Below the pieces are notes generated by a model that was not told the origin of the DNA, made no database searches, and was given only the letters and a program-made list of their open reading frames with translations. 44,143 nt of DNA, taken from a virus. Each line of letters begins with the position of its first letter. Position 1 is the first letter of the stretch. Location: IMG/VR virus record IMGVR_UViG_3300021375_000055, positions 1-44,143 of that record; one strand, 5' to 3'. This document shows positions 27,641 through 35,591 of the stretch, piece after piece. The position numbers were made by a program, and so were the translations under genes.

Positions 27641-28187
27641 AAGCCGCTTGCTTATTGAGGAAAATTAACTCATCTGGCCAACTAATGTAAGTTTTCCAGC
27701 TGTCGTCTTGTATATGTAGGGGGATATTCTTGAATTTATGATTTAATTCGTGATATGTTGGCTTTATTGGTTTGTTTTTAGGACGGTAAAGCTCGCCACC
27801 CTTTTTCCAGTTGCAGGACTTACAGGCTGTAGTACAGTTTTCCCATGTACTAGCCCCGCCTAACCGCCGGGGCAATACGTGATCTATAGTGAGCTCATCT
27901 TGGGGGAATACATCATGACAATACTGACATGTAAACTTATCACGTATAAACATGTTCCTGCGAGTAAACTTTGCTGATGAAGGAAGTTTATGATAACGTT
28001 TTAGCATAACAATACTTGGTTTTTGCATACTAAAATTTGCACTACGAATTAAATCATCATAGCTCTCAATAATTCTAACTTTGTCTAAGAAATAGGCTTT
28101 GATTGCAAGTTGCCAACTGATTGTACTCAGTGGACATAAACTTACAGGTTGTGCGTCAGCATTTAACAACAATACTGGTTTGCTCAT
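27639..28187 (-). CDS. HNH endonuclease, 182 aa
   Basis: A McrA-type HNH domain is complete: CQYC at 87-90, then DELTIDHVLPRR at 97-108 (catalytic His within IDH), ENC at 116-118, and CKSC at 122-125. The four Cys would hold a structural zinc. The N-terminus (VLLLNADAQPVSL, then WQLAIKAYFLDKVRII) is the usual lead-in of this phage/cyanobacterial HNH group. It may be a free-standing homing endonuclease or a nuclease with a packaging or exclusion role. It is inserted between baseplate genes 5/lysozyme and 25 and is followed immediately by a terminator-like hairpin, as expected of a mobile insertion, but it is in the same orientation and well spaced. RBS AGGAT precedes the ATG. Confidence 0.9.
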   Translation of the reverse strand: MSKPVLLLNADAQPVSLCPLSTISWQLAIKAYFLDKVRIIESYDDLIRSANFSMQKPSIVMLKRYHKLPSSAKFTRRNMFIRDKFTCQYCHDVFPQDELTIDHVLPRRLGGASTWENCTTACKSCNWKKGGELYRPKNKPIKPTYHELNHKFKNIPLHIQDDSWKTYISWPDELIFLNKQAA

Positions 28188-28192
28188 TTATT

Positions 28193-28924
28193 TTATCCTG
28201 TATTTTCTTTGTATAGTGCTACTATACGTCTCATTCTAGTTTGTGACATTTTTGGCAAGAACCTTTGCAGTTCTGCGTAGTATACATATTCAGCTTGTTC
28301 TTTTGCTGTTTCACTTTCAAATCTATTTGGATATAGTTGTCTAATGCGTTGTATGCCTTCTGCTTTAATTATAGTTCTGTCTTTTGTTCTTCCATAATCT
28401 CCAAGCATCATAATTTTAGCTTCACCTTGTCTTATATTTCTTTGATATCCTGACAATACTAATGCTGTTGCGTAGTACTCCCATTGTTTATTATCAAAAT
28501 AATCTTTTACATTAAATTTTCTATCTGCGGTACCAATGCTAAAAACTTCACCTGTATGATAAAATAAACTTAACATTGCATCATACTGTCCTTGGGTAAA
28601 CATAACATTGGAGTCAAATCCTATTTTAGCTTTGAATCTTCTTTCAGTTGCTTTAAATTTGTCTATCCAAAAGTTATATGATTTCTTTTCAGTAAGACCA
28701 ATACCATTTAATTGTTCAGTTGTTCCGTATCCAATAAGTGTTCCGTTAGAATATTGATATCCTCTCCACTCATTCTGTCTTAATATAAAATTTATTAATG
28801 CCGAACTTGCTTCAAGATTTTGTAAAATAACAAGTGTGTCAGCCACAGTTTTATCCATCTTAGTGAATAAATCAAATTCTATCAGATCATTTTCTGTTAA
28901 TGTATTTGGTAATTTAATTTGCAT
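28193..28924 (-). CDS. GH24-like (T4-type) lysozyme, baseplate-associated, 243 aa
   Basis: Residues ~45-185 follow the T4-lysozyme/GH24 pattern: NEWRGYQYSNGTLIGYGTTE (51-70; E52 would be the catalytic Glu, GTLIGYG the following strand), FTQGQYDAMLSLFYHTG (109-125), and GYQRNIRQGEAKIMMLGDYG near 158-177. These enzymes cleave peptidoglycan. The first ~40 residues are extra, perhaps for docking. The ATG overlaps the stop of the gp5-like gene (TAATG). In T4 the lysozyme domain is inside gp5; here the gp5-like protein lacks it and this gene lies next to it, so it is probably the separated tail lysozyme. A holin-linked lysis role is less likely given the position. Confidence 0.75.
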   Translation of the reverse strand: MQIKLPNTLTENDLIEFDLFTKMDKTVADTLVILQNLEASSALINFILRQNEWRGYQYSNGTLIGYGTTEQLNGIGLTEKKSYNFWIDKFKATERRFKAKIGFDSNVMFTQGQYDAMLSLFYHTGEVFSIGTADRKFNVKDYFDNKQWEYYATALVLSGYQRNIRQGEAKIMMLGDYGRTKDRTIIKAEGIQRIRQLYPNRFESETAKEQAEYVYYAELQRFLPKMSQTRMRRIVALYKENTG

Positions 28925-30141
28925 TAGTTTGTATTACCTTTTGCTACTGTAAATGTTTCTTGTACGCCGTCTGCACCTTTCCAAGGGTGATGCTCAGGAA
29001 CTCTAGTTGCCGCACTTGCTAGTACATTTGTATTTTCTACTAATTGGTTATCTATAATCTTTGTAGCAGACGTTGGGACAGGCCCGTTCATATCAATTCG
29101 TCCTGCTTGCTCTTTATAATTACCAGCCGCTATTACGTTGCCGTTTACACCTGCTTCAAATTTAAAGTCCTTTGCAGTATATAAATCATAGTCACCAGCA
29201 GTGGCTTCTACTTTAACTCCATCTGCACCTGTACTTTTTATTTGTACACCATTATCGGCTTGCATATTAATATTTCCTTTGGCGTGTAAGTTGAAGTCAC
29301 CCTCACAGTGATAGCTAATATCTTTTTGGCTGTATACATCTATTTTACCTTCACCATCCATTTCAATATATGCATTGCCTTTATGGTTAATAATGAAAAC
29401 AGTTTGGTTTGTATCGTCCATTAATACTTGGGCGCCACCTTTTGTTCTTACTCTAATATTTTTACTATTGCTCTGTGCATCACCATCATCCATTGAAATA
29501 GTATGACCGTCTGCTGTTGTAATACCAAATACTCTACTTGGTGATTCTCGCCTAGCACTTGACATGCTATGCCCTCGTACAAAGTCATTCTCAAGTCCTT
29601 GATTAAGTAAGTTTTGACTTGAGTTTGGATCAGTAGGTTTTGTATCTGCATCAGTTGCATCATAAGGATTTTTCTCTGATACAGGTAATACTGTTCCTTG
29701 CTGTGAATAATTTAATGCACTTGCTTTGCCACCCATCATATGATTTCTGTCAATGCCTATTGCACTTCCTATTAGATATCCTACTTGGTGTCTAGTAGTA
29801 AAAGCAACTAGAACTTCAGTACCTGTAGCTGGTGGTTGTGGCCACATGCCGTAACTTTTGGGTGAACCACTTTCGCTAGATTCATCTGATCCATATTGTG
29901 TAGGATCACCACTTGAATCTTTAGGATTAGTGTATCCACCGAATGGTGTTATTAGCAATACATAGCGAGGAGTATCTTCAGCACCAAATTCTGGAAACTT
30001 AACTTTAATTCTTCCAGTGTAAATTGCATCTGCTGTATCAGTAACTACACCAACATAAACTCCATTTAATATATTAACTCCACCAAGACTGCCCTGTTGC
30101 ATTTTTTGAGGTAATCTTGAATTACTACTTTGATATGCCAC
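28924..30141 (-). CDS. 5: gp5-like baseplate hub/puncturing protein without lysozyme domain, 405 aa
   Basis: The N-terminal ~140 residues form an OB-fold pattern (GVNILNGVYVGVVTDTADA, GRIKVKFPEFG, then GTEVLVAF at ~106-113) as in gp5 and VgrG. After a linker the C-terminal part is a repeated strand pattern, GKIDVYSQKDISYHCEG, NLHAKGNINMQADNGVQIK and VEATAGDYDLYTAKDFKFEA, consistent with the triple-stranded beta-helix needle. No lysozyme motif is found inside; the GH24-like enzyme is the next gene. T4 gp5 has 575 residues, and the missing lysozyme domain accounts for the difference. The start is GTG overlapping the previous stop (TAGTG), with GGAG upstream. It should trimerise at the tail tip and pierce the outer membrane. 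Confidence 0.83.
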   Translation of the reverse strand: MAYQSSNSRLPQKMQQGSLGGVNILNGVYVGVVTDTADAIYTGRIKVKFPEFGAEDTPRYVLLITPFGGYTNPKDSSGDPTQYGSDESSESGSPKSYGMWPQPPATGTEVLVAFTTRHQVGYLIGSAIGIDRNHMMGGKASALNYSQQGTVLPVSEKNPYDATDADTKPTDPNSSQNLLNQGLENDFVRGHSMSSARRESPSRVFGITTADGHTISMDDGDAQSNSKNIRVRTKGGAQVLMDDTNQTVFIINHKGNAYIEMDGEGKIDVYSQKDISYHCEGDFNLHAKGNINMQADNGVQIKSTGADGVKVEATAGDYDLYTAKDFKFEAGVNGNVIAAGNYKEQAGRIDMNGPVPTSATKIIDNQLVENTNVLASAATRVPEHHPWKGADGVQETFTVAKGNTN

Positions 30142-31964
30142 TACATCATCTCCAATTCTGTTTGCATTAGATACGTACTAAAGTTTCTATTTCTCATAGT
30201 GTGTAACGTTTGTGTAAACTGCCCTTGTGATAATTTTTGGTCTACTTTAAAAACTTCATATAATCCACTGGCCGCTGTATCCATATCTCCACGACGTTGT
30301 CCCTCTAAGTATGTAACTGTTTCCTCAGGCTTATAGGTTACAAATCCTATGTATACTGTTGAATTTTGTACATCCATTAATTTCACCTCAGTACCCAATA
30401 CGGTTGTACCGTTGCCCATCCAAAATGGATCTCCTCTTATTTCAAGTGTCATATTAAGAAAATCCTCTTCTCGTCTTGACATATTTCTATCAGCCATTGC
30501 ATCAGTGCCTTTAGCCTGTGTAACGTCTTCACTAGTATTTTGTATTTTACTACCTGTTGCATCTGTACCATATACTGGTCTTTCTATTGGCTGTTGTACC
30601 AATTCAGTCTGACTAAGGAAAGCCTGCTGAGTAGGTCTAATAGTAGTTTTTTGTAACTGACTTGTGGTTTTCATACCACTTGCTTCCGGCAAGAATGCTC
30701 CAGCGTTTGGATCCTGTGCTACGAAAAATGCATTGTTAACATTTAAATCAAACTGTAGCACTTCTGTATTTTGTCCTGTATACAACCAATTATATTTTTT
30801 AACAACCTGCTCTGATACGGATTCTGTATATGATTGTTGATTTTGTTTTAATGTAATATGTTTTTCTTGATCAGCGGCGATTGATGATACTTGAGCAGTA
30901 TCGTTATATAAATCTACAACAATTTTAATTTCCATTTCAGATGTGTTAGTTTTTGGATCGTCTCTTTCCAACAGTCTTATTTTTGTAGATGATTTAATAA
31001 TAGGTGTTGTGCCAATCTCTGTTCTTTTCTGTGCCGCATACTCACCAAATAGTGGACTATTTTTTGTTAACATAACTTCAACATAATCTGCAATATTTGT
31101 ATTTGGATTAATAGGTACAGTTCTAGAACCATCTGGGTTAGCAGTCATTTTAGTTGCACTTCCACTATCACCTGTTCCTTGCATTGGACTTTGACCTAGA
31201 GGTATACCTGCTACTCGTTGCAAGTTAGGTGGCCCACCACCATCAACTTGTCCTCGAGATTTAATTCCTTTTAGTGTTGGCCCTAGTTCAATAATCCACT
31301 TCTTTCTAGGTTGTGGATTTGCTTGCCCTACTGTTCCAATATCATTTTCATATTTGTTGCAAGCGGCCTGTAATGCTGTGATAAAATCATCAACTGTCGT
31401 AAAGTTTTCAACATTAATGTCTTGATATACACTTGATTGATACTTTGCCATTCGTTGATTGTTAAGGGCAATGATATCATACGATGTTCCTTCTGCTCCT
31501 ACACTTGCTTGTATTTCCTGAAACGTTAGTGAGTACATAAACATATTAGGATATACAACTCTTGTATCTGATTCTGGATCTCTACCTACAAATTCTATCT
31601 TCATTACGTACCTAGCACTTGCTATTGTACTAAATCCAAATTGTCCACTTAATGCTAAAAGTTTATCAAGTAAATTAAAACCTAATACTTCCTGCATTTG
31701 AAATTGTATTACACCAGTTGAACCTTCAACATTTTTCTGTCCACCCCTAACAAATGTAGTCATGTTTACATTGTCAATACTGAATACAGTAGTTGCTCCA
31801 GTTTCAGCAATAATAATCGCTTCACCATTTTGTACTGGCGCACTATCGTTTGCTAGTGGATCAGGCATATTCCATAATCTTTTATTCACTAGATAGAGTG
31901 TTAACTTATAGCTAGTTAGGTTGTTCTGGTTCATCCAGTTTGGTTTGATATTTGTTTTATACAT
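30141..31964 (-). CDS. Baseplate hub/structural protein candidate, 607 aa
   Basis: Not firmly recognised. The N-terminal half has strand-rich segments resembling hub or tube-initiation proteins: TTVFSIDNVNMTTFVRGG (58-75) and MKIEFVGRDPESDTRVVYPN (~122-141). It lies directly upstream of the gp5-like gene and after gp53, so a gp27-like hub role is plausible, though T4 gp27 has only 391 residues. A Gln/Thr-rich C-terminal part (~410-500) may be a flexible arm. The ATG overlaps the gp53 stop (TAATG) and its stop overlaps the gp5-like start (TAGTG), so translation is tightly coupled. Confidence 0.6.
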   Translation of the reverse strand: MYKTNIKPNWMNQNNLTSYKLTLYLVNKRLWNMPDPLANDSAPVQNGEAIIIAETGATTVFSIDNVNMTTFVRGGQKNVEGSTGVIQFQMQEVLGFNLLDKLLALSGQFGFSTIASARYVMKIEFVGRDPESDTRVVYPNMFMYSLTFQEIQASVGAEGTSYDIIALNNQRMAKYQSSVYQDINVENFTTVDDFITALQAACNKYENDIGTVGQANPQPRKKWIIELGPTLKGIKSRGQVDGGGPPNLQRVAGIPLGQSPMQGTGDSGSATKMTANPDGSRTVPINPNTNIADYVEVMLTKNSPLFGEYAAQKRTEIGTTPIIKSSTKIRLLERDDPKTNTSEMEIKIVVDLYNDTAQVSSIAADQEKHITLKQNQQSYTESVSEQVVKKYNWLYTGQNTEVLQFDLNVNNAFFVAQDPNAGAFLPEASGMKTTSQLQKTTIRPTQQAFLSQTELVQQPIERPVYGTDATGSKIQNTSEDVTQAKGTDAMADRNMSRREEDFLNMTLEIRGDPFWMGNGTTVLGTEVKLMDVQNSTVYIGFVTYKPEETVTYLEGQRRGDMDTAASGLYEVFKVDQKLSQGQFTQTLHTMRNRNFSTYLMQTELEMM

Positions 31965-32254
31965 TATGAGAATTTTTCTGGTACAATTAGAGACATTCCA
32001 GACTTTAAGTCTAGTATAGGATCAACTAATGTATCAGGATTGAACTCTGCAAATACCCACCATAACTTTGGGTTACTGTATAGGTCATTTGCGAGAACAT
32101 CAGGGCGTAGATCGTATTTTGGATCTACTGTTATTGTCTTTGTTACTACATCCGATTTATTGCTGATAACGTCTTGGTATATGTCAAGATATTTATTATC
32201 AATAATATTGGTGGTCCTGTAGTTACTATCTGGTCTGTATTCTGTTCTAGCCAT
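31964..32254 (-). CDS. 53: Baseplate wedge subunit gp53-like, 96 aa
   Basis: The sequence YDLRPDVLANDLYSNPKLWW followed by VFAEFN matches the conserved gp53 segment (T4: RPEELANAIYGNPQLYWVLLMCN). It is a short version of the wedge protein, with an N-terminal tyrosine-rich part (RTEYRPDSNYRTT) and a C-terminal strand LKSGMSLIVPE similar to LysM-type ends. A longer frame starts at 32308, but ATG 32254 is preferred because AAAGGA precedes it at 8-9 bases and it abuts the previous gene's stop. gp53 finishes the wedge in T4 baseplates. Confidence 0.85.
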   Translation of the reverse strand: MARTEYRPDSNYRTTNIIDNKYLDIYQDVISNKSDVVTKTITVDPKYDLRPDVLANDLYSNPKLWWVFAEFNPDTLVDPILDLKSGMSLIVPEKFS

Positions 32255-34008
32255 TAGATATATCCTTTTCTCAATAGGTCTCCTGACGCATATTTTTTCA
32301 GATTCCATTCATCACGCAATCTACCTGGTGGATATTGTGGTGCTATATCAAAAGCAAATAGCATACTTGTCGGCACTGAACTTGATTCGCCTGGTATAGC
32401 TACTTCAGTTGTATCAAAGCCTTCTACAATGCTTGCTTCTGCACCTGCATTGAATATGGATTGTTCTTCTGCACCATACCCACTGTTTTGCATAGTACCA
32501 TTCATTATCTCACCGTCCTGTGTATACACTGTTTGTGATCCATTTTCTTGTGTTACTACTGAAACATAGTCAACATCTTCTGGTAATGTAAAGTTAACAT
32601 TTCGTACTATTACTGGTATGTTATTAAACATCTCATCTCCGTATCCACTGAATACCAAAACAGGAGGAGGTGTTCCAGCATCTGTTCTACGTACTCCATC
32701 TACATACGCACCAAAGTCACTCTTAGTAACTGTGCGGAAAAAATGCATAGCCGCCAACAAATATGAAGCTTCTTCTGCTGTGTTTGCTGTGAATATAGCT
32801 GTTACACTTAAACTAATATTTGGTGTCATCATATAATAATGTGGTTGATTGACACTTTGGTTAATATCATATGTTCCATAACTTGCGGTATGGTTTATGT
32901 TAATAGTTGGTGTATATGGAAATGTAATACCATGTCCTGTTTTTATTAGAGGGCGTAGTGTTCCTTCAAACCAATCTGTTGTTTTAGAATATAATCTAAT
33001 CTTGTGATCGCTGGGTACACCAGCAATTCCTTTTGCCACTCTAGCTGGTTTAACTGAATTTGCAATTCTTGTTTGTAGGTCAGGCCTATTGTCACGTGGT
33101 GCTAAATTAAGACCTAATGCCATTGTTTCATTTGTCTCAGCATTCGTAACTTCTCCAGTAAGAGTGTCAATAGTTCCCATATATTGAATACCAGTATGTG
33201 GATTAATAAACATTTGCTGGTTTTCAGCAGTATTGTCCATTCCAGTCACTGGCCAATTTCCAGCCAGTTTTGCCTTCTGTTGCGAGTCAACTCTTTTCTT
33301 GTGTGCCTTTGCGTTGCTTGCTGAAATTCTTCCTTGATCTTGTAGTGCTTTAACTTCGGCTTTGGTTAGGTATTGATCTCCGCCGGTACCATCAATAATA
33401 TCACCTAAACCATCCACTTCTGGATTAACGTAAACCTTTGCTAGATCTGCATTTTCTGTGACTTCTTTTGCTGATACACTATTAGTTTCAAGTGGTTCAC
33501 CATCAGCACCAATTTTGTTTTTGTCTGCATTCGTACCTTGTGTGTTGCTACTAGTAACTGGAACTGTTTCTGTCTCCACTTTTCTTGTTACACTATAATT
33601 TGAACTCTTAGCACTATCTGGTGGTTCAATAGTTCCTTCAACAACACCGCTTTTATATTTTAAATCTGATTTGCCATTGATAATTTTTTCATCAAGGGAA
33701 GACCGGTTGGGTAGGTTTCTACTTTCAGGATATTGATAATATTTTCCGGTTTTTGGATCATAAACTTTTAAACTACCATTTTCTAAAGTTTCTTCTTTTT
33801 GTAGATCCTTATACCTTGGGTTACGATCAAATTGCCTTTCAACAATATCAGCTCTGATATCAGCATATTCTGGAGAAGTTCTAGCACCGTCTTGGCCATA
33901 CATTTGTAGACCAGAAATAGTACCAGTTACTCTTTTCTTACTAGTTGTATTGTTTGTGGCTACTACTGGTTGAAATCCATTGCTGTTGCCTGTTCCTTTA
34001 CCGGGCAT
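32254..34008 (-). CDS. Tail-tube/baseplate cap-like protein (gp48/gp54-type), 584 aa
   Basis: The C-terminal ~250 residues carry a conserved pattern of phage tail-tube-proximal baseplate proteins: GHGITFPYTPTININHTASY, then QPHYYMMTPNISLSVTAIFT, EEASYLLAAMHFFRTVTKSD, and GTPPPVLVFSGYG followed by IPVIVRNVNFTLPEDVDYV. These features suit the cap that starts the tail tube (gp48/gp54 in T4). The N-terminal ~330 residues are low complexity, Lys/Asp/Thr/Asn-rich and probably disordered, with no domain recognised. The ATG overlaps the stop of the nucleotidyltransferase gene (TAATG). A gp number would be a guess. Confidence 0.65.
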   Translation of the reverse strand: MPGKGTGNSNGFQPVVATNNTTSKKRVTGTISGLQMYGQDGARTSPEYADIRADIVERQFDRNPRYKDLQKEETLENGSLKVYDPKTGKYYQYPESRNLPNRSSLDEKIINGKSDLKYKSGVVEGTIEPPDSAKSSNYSVTRKVETETVPVTSSNTQGTNADKNKIGADGEPLETNSVSAKEVTENADLAKVYVNPEVDGLGDIIDGTGGDQYLTKAEVKALQDQGRISASNAKAHKKRVDSQQKAKLAGNWPVTGMDNTAENQQMFINPHTGIQYMGTIDTLTGEVTNAETNETMALGLNLAPRDNRPDLQTRIANSVKPARVAKGIAGVPSDHKIRLYSKTTDWFEGTLRPLIKTGHGITFPYTPTININHTASYGTYDINQSVNQPHYYMMTPNISLSVTAIFTANTAEEASYLLAAMHFFRTVTKSDFGAYVDGVRRTDAGTPPPVLVFSGYGDEMFNNIPVIVRNVNFTLPEDVDYVSVVTQENGSQTVYTQDGEIMNGTMQNSGYGAEEQSIFNAGAEASIVEGFDTTEVAIPGESSSVPTSMLFAFDIAPQYPPGRLRDEWNLKKYASGDLLRKGYI

Positions 34009-34616
34009 TATGTTAACCTCTGTTCAATAAATTTAAAAACTCTATCATTCATTTTACCAAAAAACTGTGTGAATACTTTTTTCTTTTCTGCTTCTGGTAT
34101 TTCACTTGCCATTGTTTGGCGGAAATCTGTTGCACTCATACCACCTTCATTAACTGGCATTGTTACAAAATATACACGATTCTCATCAGGTGTTTGTAAT
34201 CTACTTGTATCATCTGGTAATGGTGCAAGTACTCCACCTGATTTAAGTCTACCAGCATCCTTTTCACTGAATGCTAGGACTATTGCATACTCTGCATCAC
34301 TTCTACCAACCTTTGTTTGTTCAGGACGGTAGGGCTGTGTGTTAACAAAGTGATTTGTTGGGATACCAAACATCTCATTTGCAATACTTGCCTTTTCTTC
34401 AAACGTAAATGGATCAGTACTGTGATCGCCTGCTTTGTGCATAGCCTGTTGCTTTTGCCCAAATGTAGAGGCGATAAATACATTGTCAGCGCCAAACCGT
34501 TGCGTTAAGTTATTGTATAATGCAAAGTGCCCTTTGTGCATAGGTTGAAACCTACCACCGTAAAACACTGTGACACGATTTGTTGTGGCTTCCATTAATA
34601 AATCTGTATATCGCAT
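34008..34616 (-). CDS. Nucleotidyltransferase (cytidylyltransferase-like), 202 aa
   Basis: GGRFQPMHKGH at residues 20-30 is the GxFxPxHxGH motif of the nucleotidylyltransferase superfamily (NMN adenylyltransferases, CTP:glycerol-phosphate and phosphopantetheine enzymes). A second motif, GGMSATDFRQ (about 158-167), is the C-terminal ISSTxxR-type signature. The enzyme would transfer AMP or CMP to a phosphorylated substrate and release pyrophosphate; the substrate is open. The gene opens the baseplate operon, with TAGGAG before the ATG and an exact late promoter 19 bases upstream. It may feed an NAD-salvage or glycan pathway, or be a virion protein, since related genes occur within tail modules of marine T4-like phages. 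Confidence 0.85.
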   Translation of the reverse strand: MRYTDLLMEATTNRVTVFYGGRFQPMHKGHFALYNNLTQRFGADNVFIASTFGQKQQAMHKAGDHSTDPFTFEEKASIANEMFGIPTNHFVNTQPYRPEQTKVGRSDAEYAIVLAFSEKDAGRLKSGGVLAPLPDDTSRLQTPDENRVYFVTMPVNEGGMSATDFRQTMASEIPEAEKKKVFTQFFGKMNDRVFKFIEQRLT

Positions 34617-34634
34617 TTTCGTTCTCCTATATTG

Positions 34635-34642
34635 TATTTATA
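34635..34642 (-). promoter_or_regulatory. T4-type late promoter TATAAATA
   Basis: An exact TATAAATA on the minus strand, the element recognised by the gp55-gp33-RNA polymerase complex in T4. Transcription would begin about six bases downstream (near 34629), leaving a short leader that still holds the ribosome-binding site TAGGAG of the gene at 34616. It drives the baseplate operon and is divergent from the sigma70 promoter of gp55. Confidence 0.75.
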
Positions 34643-34655
34643 CACCAGAAAACAC

Positions 34656-34684
34656 TTGACAACGGCACCAATAGTAGTTATAAT
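34656..34684 (+). promoter_or_regulatory. Consensus sigma70 promoter for gp55-gp47-gp46
   Basis: TTGACA (34656-34661) and TATAAT (34679-34684) are both exact, with a 17-base spacer. Start of transcription is expected near 34691, with TAGGAG and the gp55 ATG at 34714 just downstream. This points to early/middle expression by host RNA polymerase. Confidence 0.9.
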
Positions 34685-34713
34685 AGATACTACGCATACA
34701 TATAGGAGCCAAT

Positions 34714-35589
34714 ATGGCAAAAAATTACTTAAACAATAAAGATATGTTATTAGAGATTCATAAATCTAAGATGTCATACTGCAATGATGGTGTCGAAGAA
34801 GAGCATTTTATGTACGATTTAATTTTAGATCATGTAGATGAAATTGATAACGATAAGATTGAAGAGGCAAAAGTCAATAGAGCAAGCAGGCTTACCAAAC
34901 TCGCACATGAAGAAGCTGTGAAGAAATGGGAGCAAGGACTATGGGATAAGAAAAGAAAGCCCAGAGCCGCCGAATTTGCAGTAGATCCTGATACAATTAC
35001 AGAAAAAGAACTAGTATTTAGGATTAATACATATGAACACATTCCATTGGAACAAAGGAAGACAAATCCAAAGACTGTGGCAGACCACCATACTAAAGTT
35101 AACTTTCCACCATTCAGCCACTATGCGTTAGTAGGAAATAATTGGAAAGAAGTTGTACGTAGTCACTGGAAAGGAGACTTGACAGATGGATATTTCTCTG
35201 TTACACATGGTAAAACAAATACAAACCTTGCTAAGATGTACTTAATGCTATGCCACAGGTATAGTATGAGAGGGAATTGGCGAGGATACACTTATGTAGA
35301 TGAGATGCGTGGACAGGCTATTCTTCAGCTGAGTCAAATTGGTTTACAATTTAACGAAGCAAAGTCTAATAATCCATTTGCATATTATACTGCGGCCGTT
35401 AACAACAGCTTTACAAGAGTTCTTAACTTAGAAAAGCGTAGTCAAAATATTAGAGATGACCTACTAGAAGAAGCTGGTCTCAATCCAAGTCACACTAGAA
35501 CATTCAATGCGGAATGGGAAGCACAAAATGCTTTGGAGTTGAAAAAAGCACTTGAGGCTAAAGCTAAAGCTAACCAATCGGAGAAGTAA
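34714..35589 (+). CDS. 55: Late transcription sigma factor gp55, 291 aa
   Basis: gp55 is the T4-type sigma factor that reads TATAAATA late promoters, a reduced sigma70 relative. The N-terminus (KNYLNNKDMLLEIH, 3-16) and the region-2-like core (residues ~170-265: LAKMYLMLCHRYSMRGNWRG, YTYVDEMRGQAILQLSQIGL, then NNPFAYYTAAVNNSFTRVLN) match T4 gp55. T4 gp55 has 185 residues; here an extra charged and aromatic segment of about 110 residues lies between, at ~45-160, including RINTYEHIPLEQRKTNPKT. Start ATG with AGGAG nine bases upstream. It is the first gene of the plus-strand group with gp47 and gp46. Confidence 0.92.
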   Translation: MAKNYLNNKDMLLEIHKSKMSYCNDGVEEEHFMYDLILDHVDEIDNDKIEEAKVNRASRLTKLAHEEAVKKWEQGLWDKKRKPRAAEFAVDPDTITEKELVFRINTYEHIPLEQRKTNPKTVADHHTKVNFPPFSHYALVGNNWKEVVRSHWKGDLTDGYFSVTHGKTNTNLAKMYLMLCHRYSMRGNWRGYTYVDEMRGQAILQLSQIGLQFNEAKSNNPFAYYTAAVNNSFTRVLNLEKRSQNIRDDLLEEAGLNPSHTRTFNAEWEAQNALELKKALEAKAKANQSEK

Positions 35590-35591
35590 AC

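Noticed and set aside
32255-32308. Upstream extension of gp53 to 32308
   Set aside because: The extension runs into the preceding gene and lacks a ribosome-binding site; ATG 32254 has AAAGGA and the usual stop/start junction.
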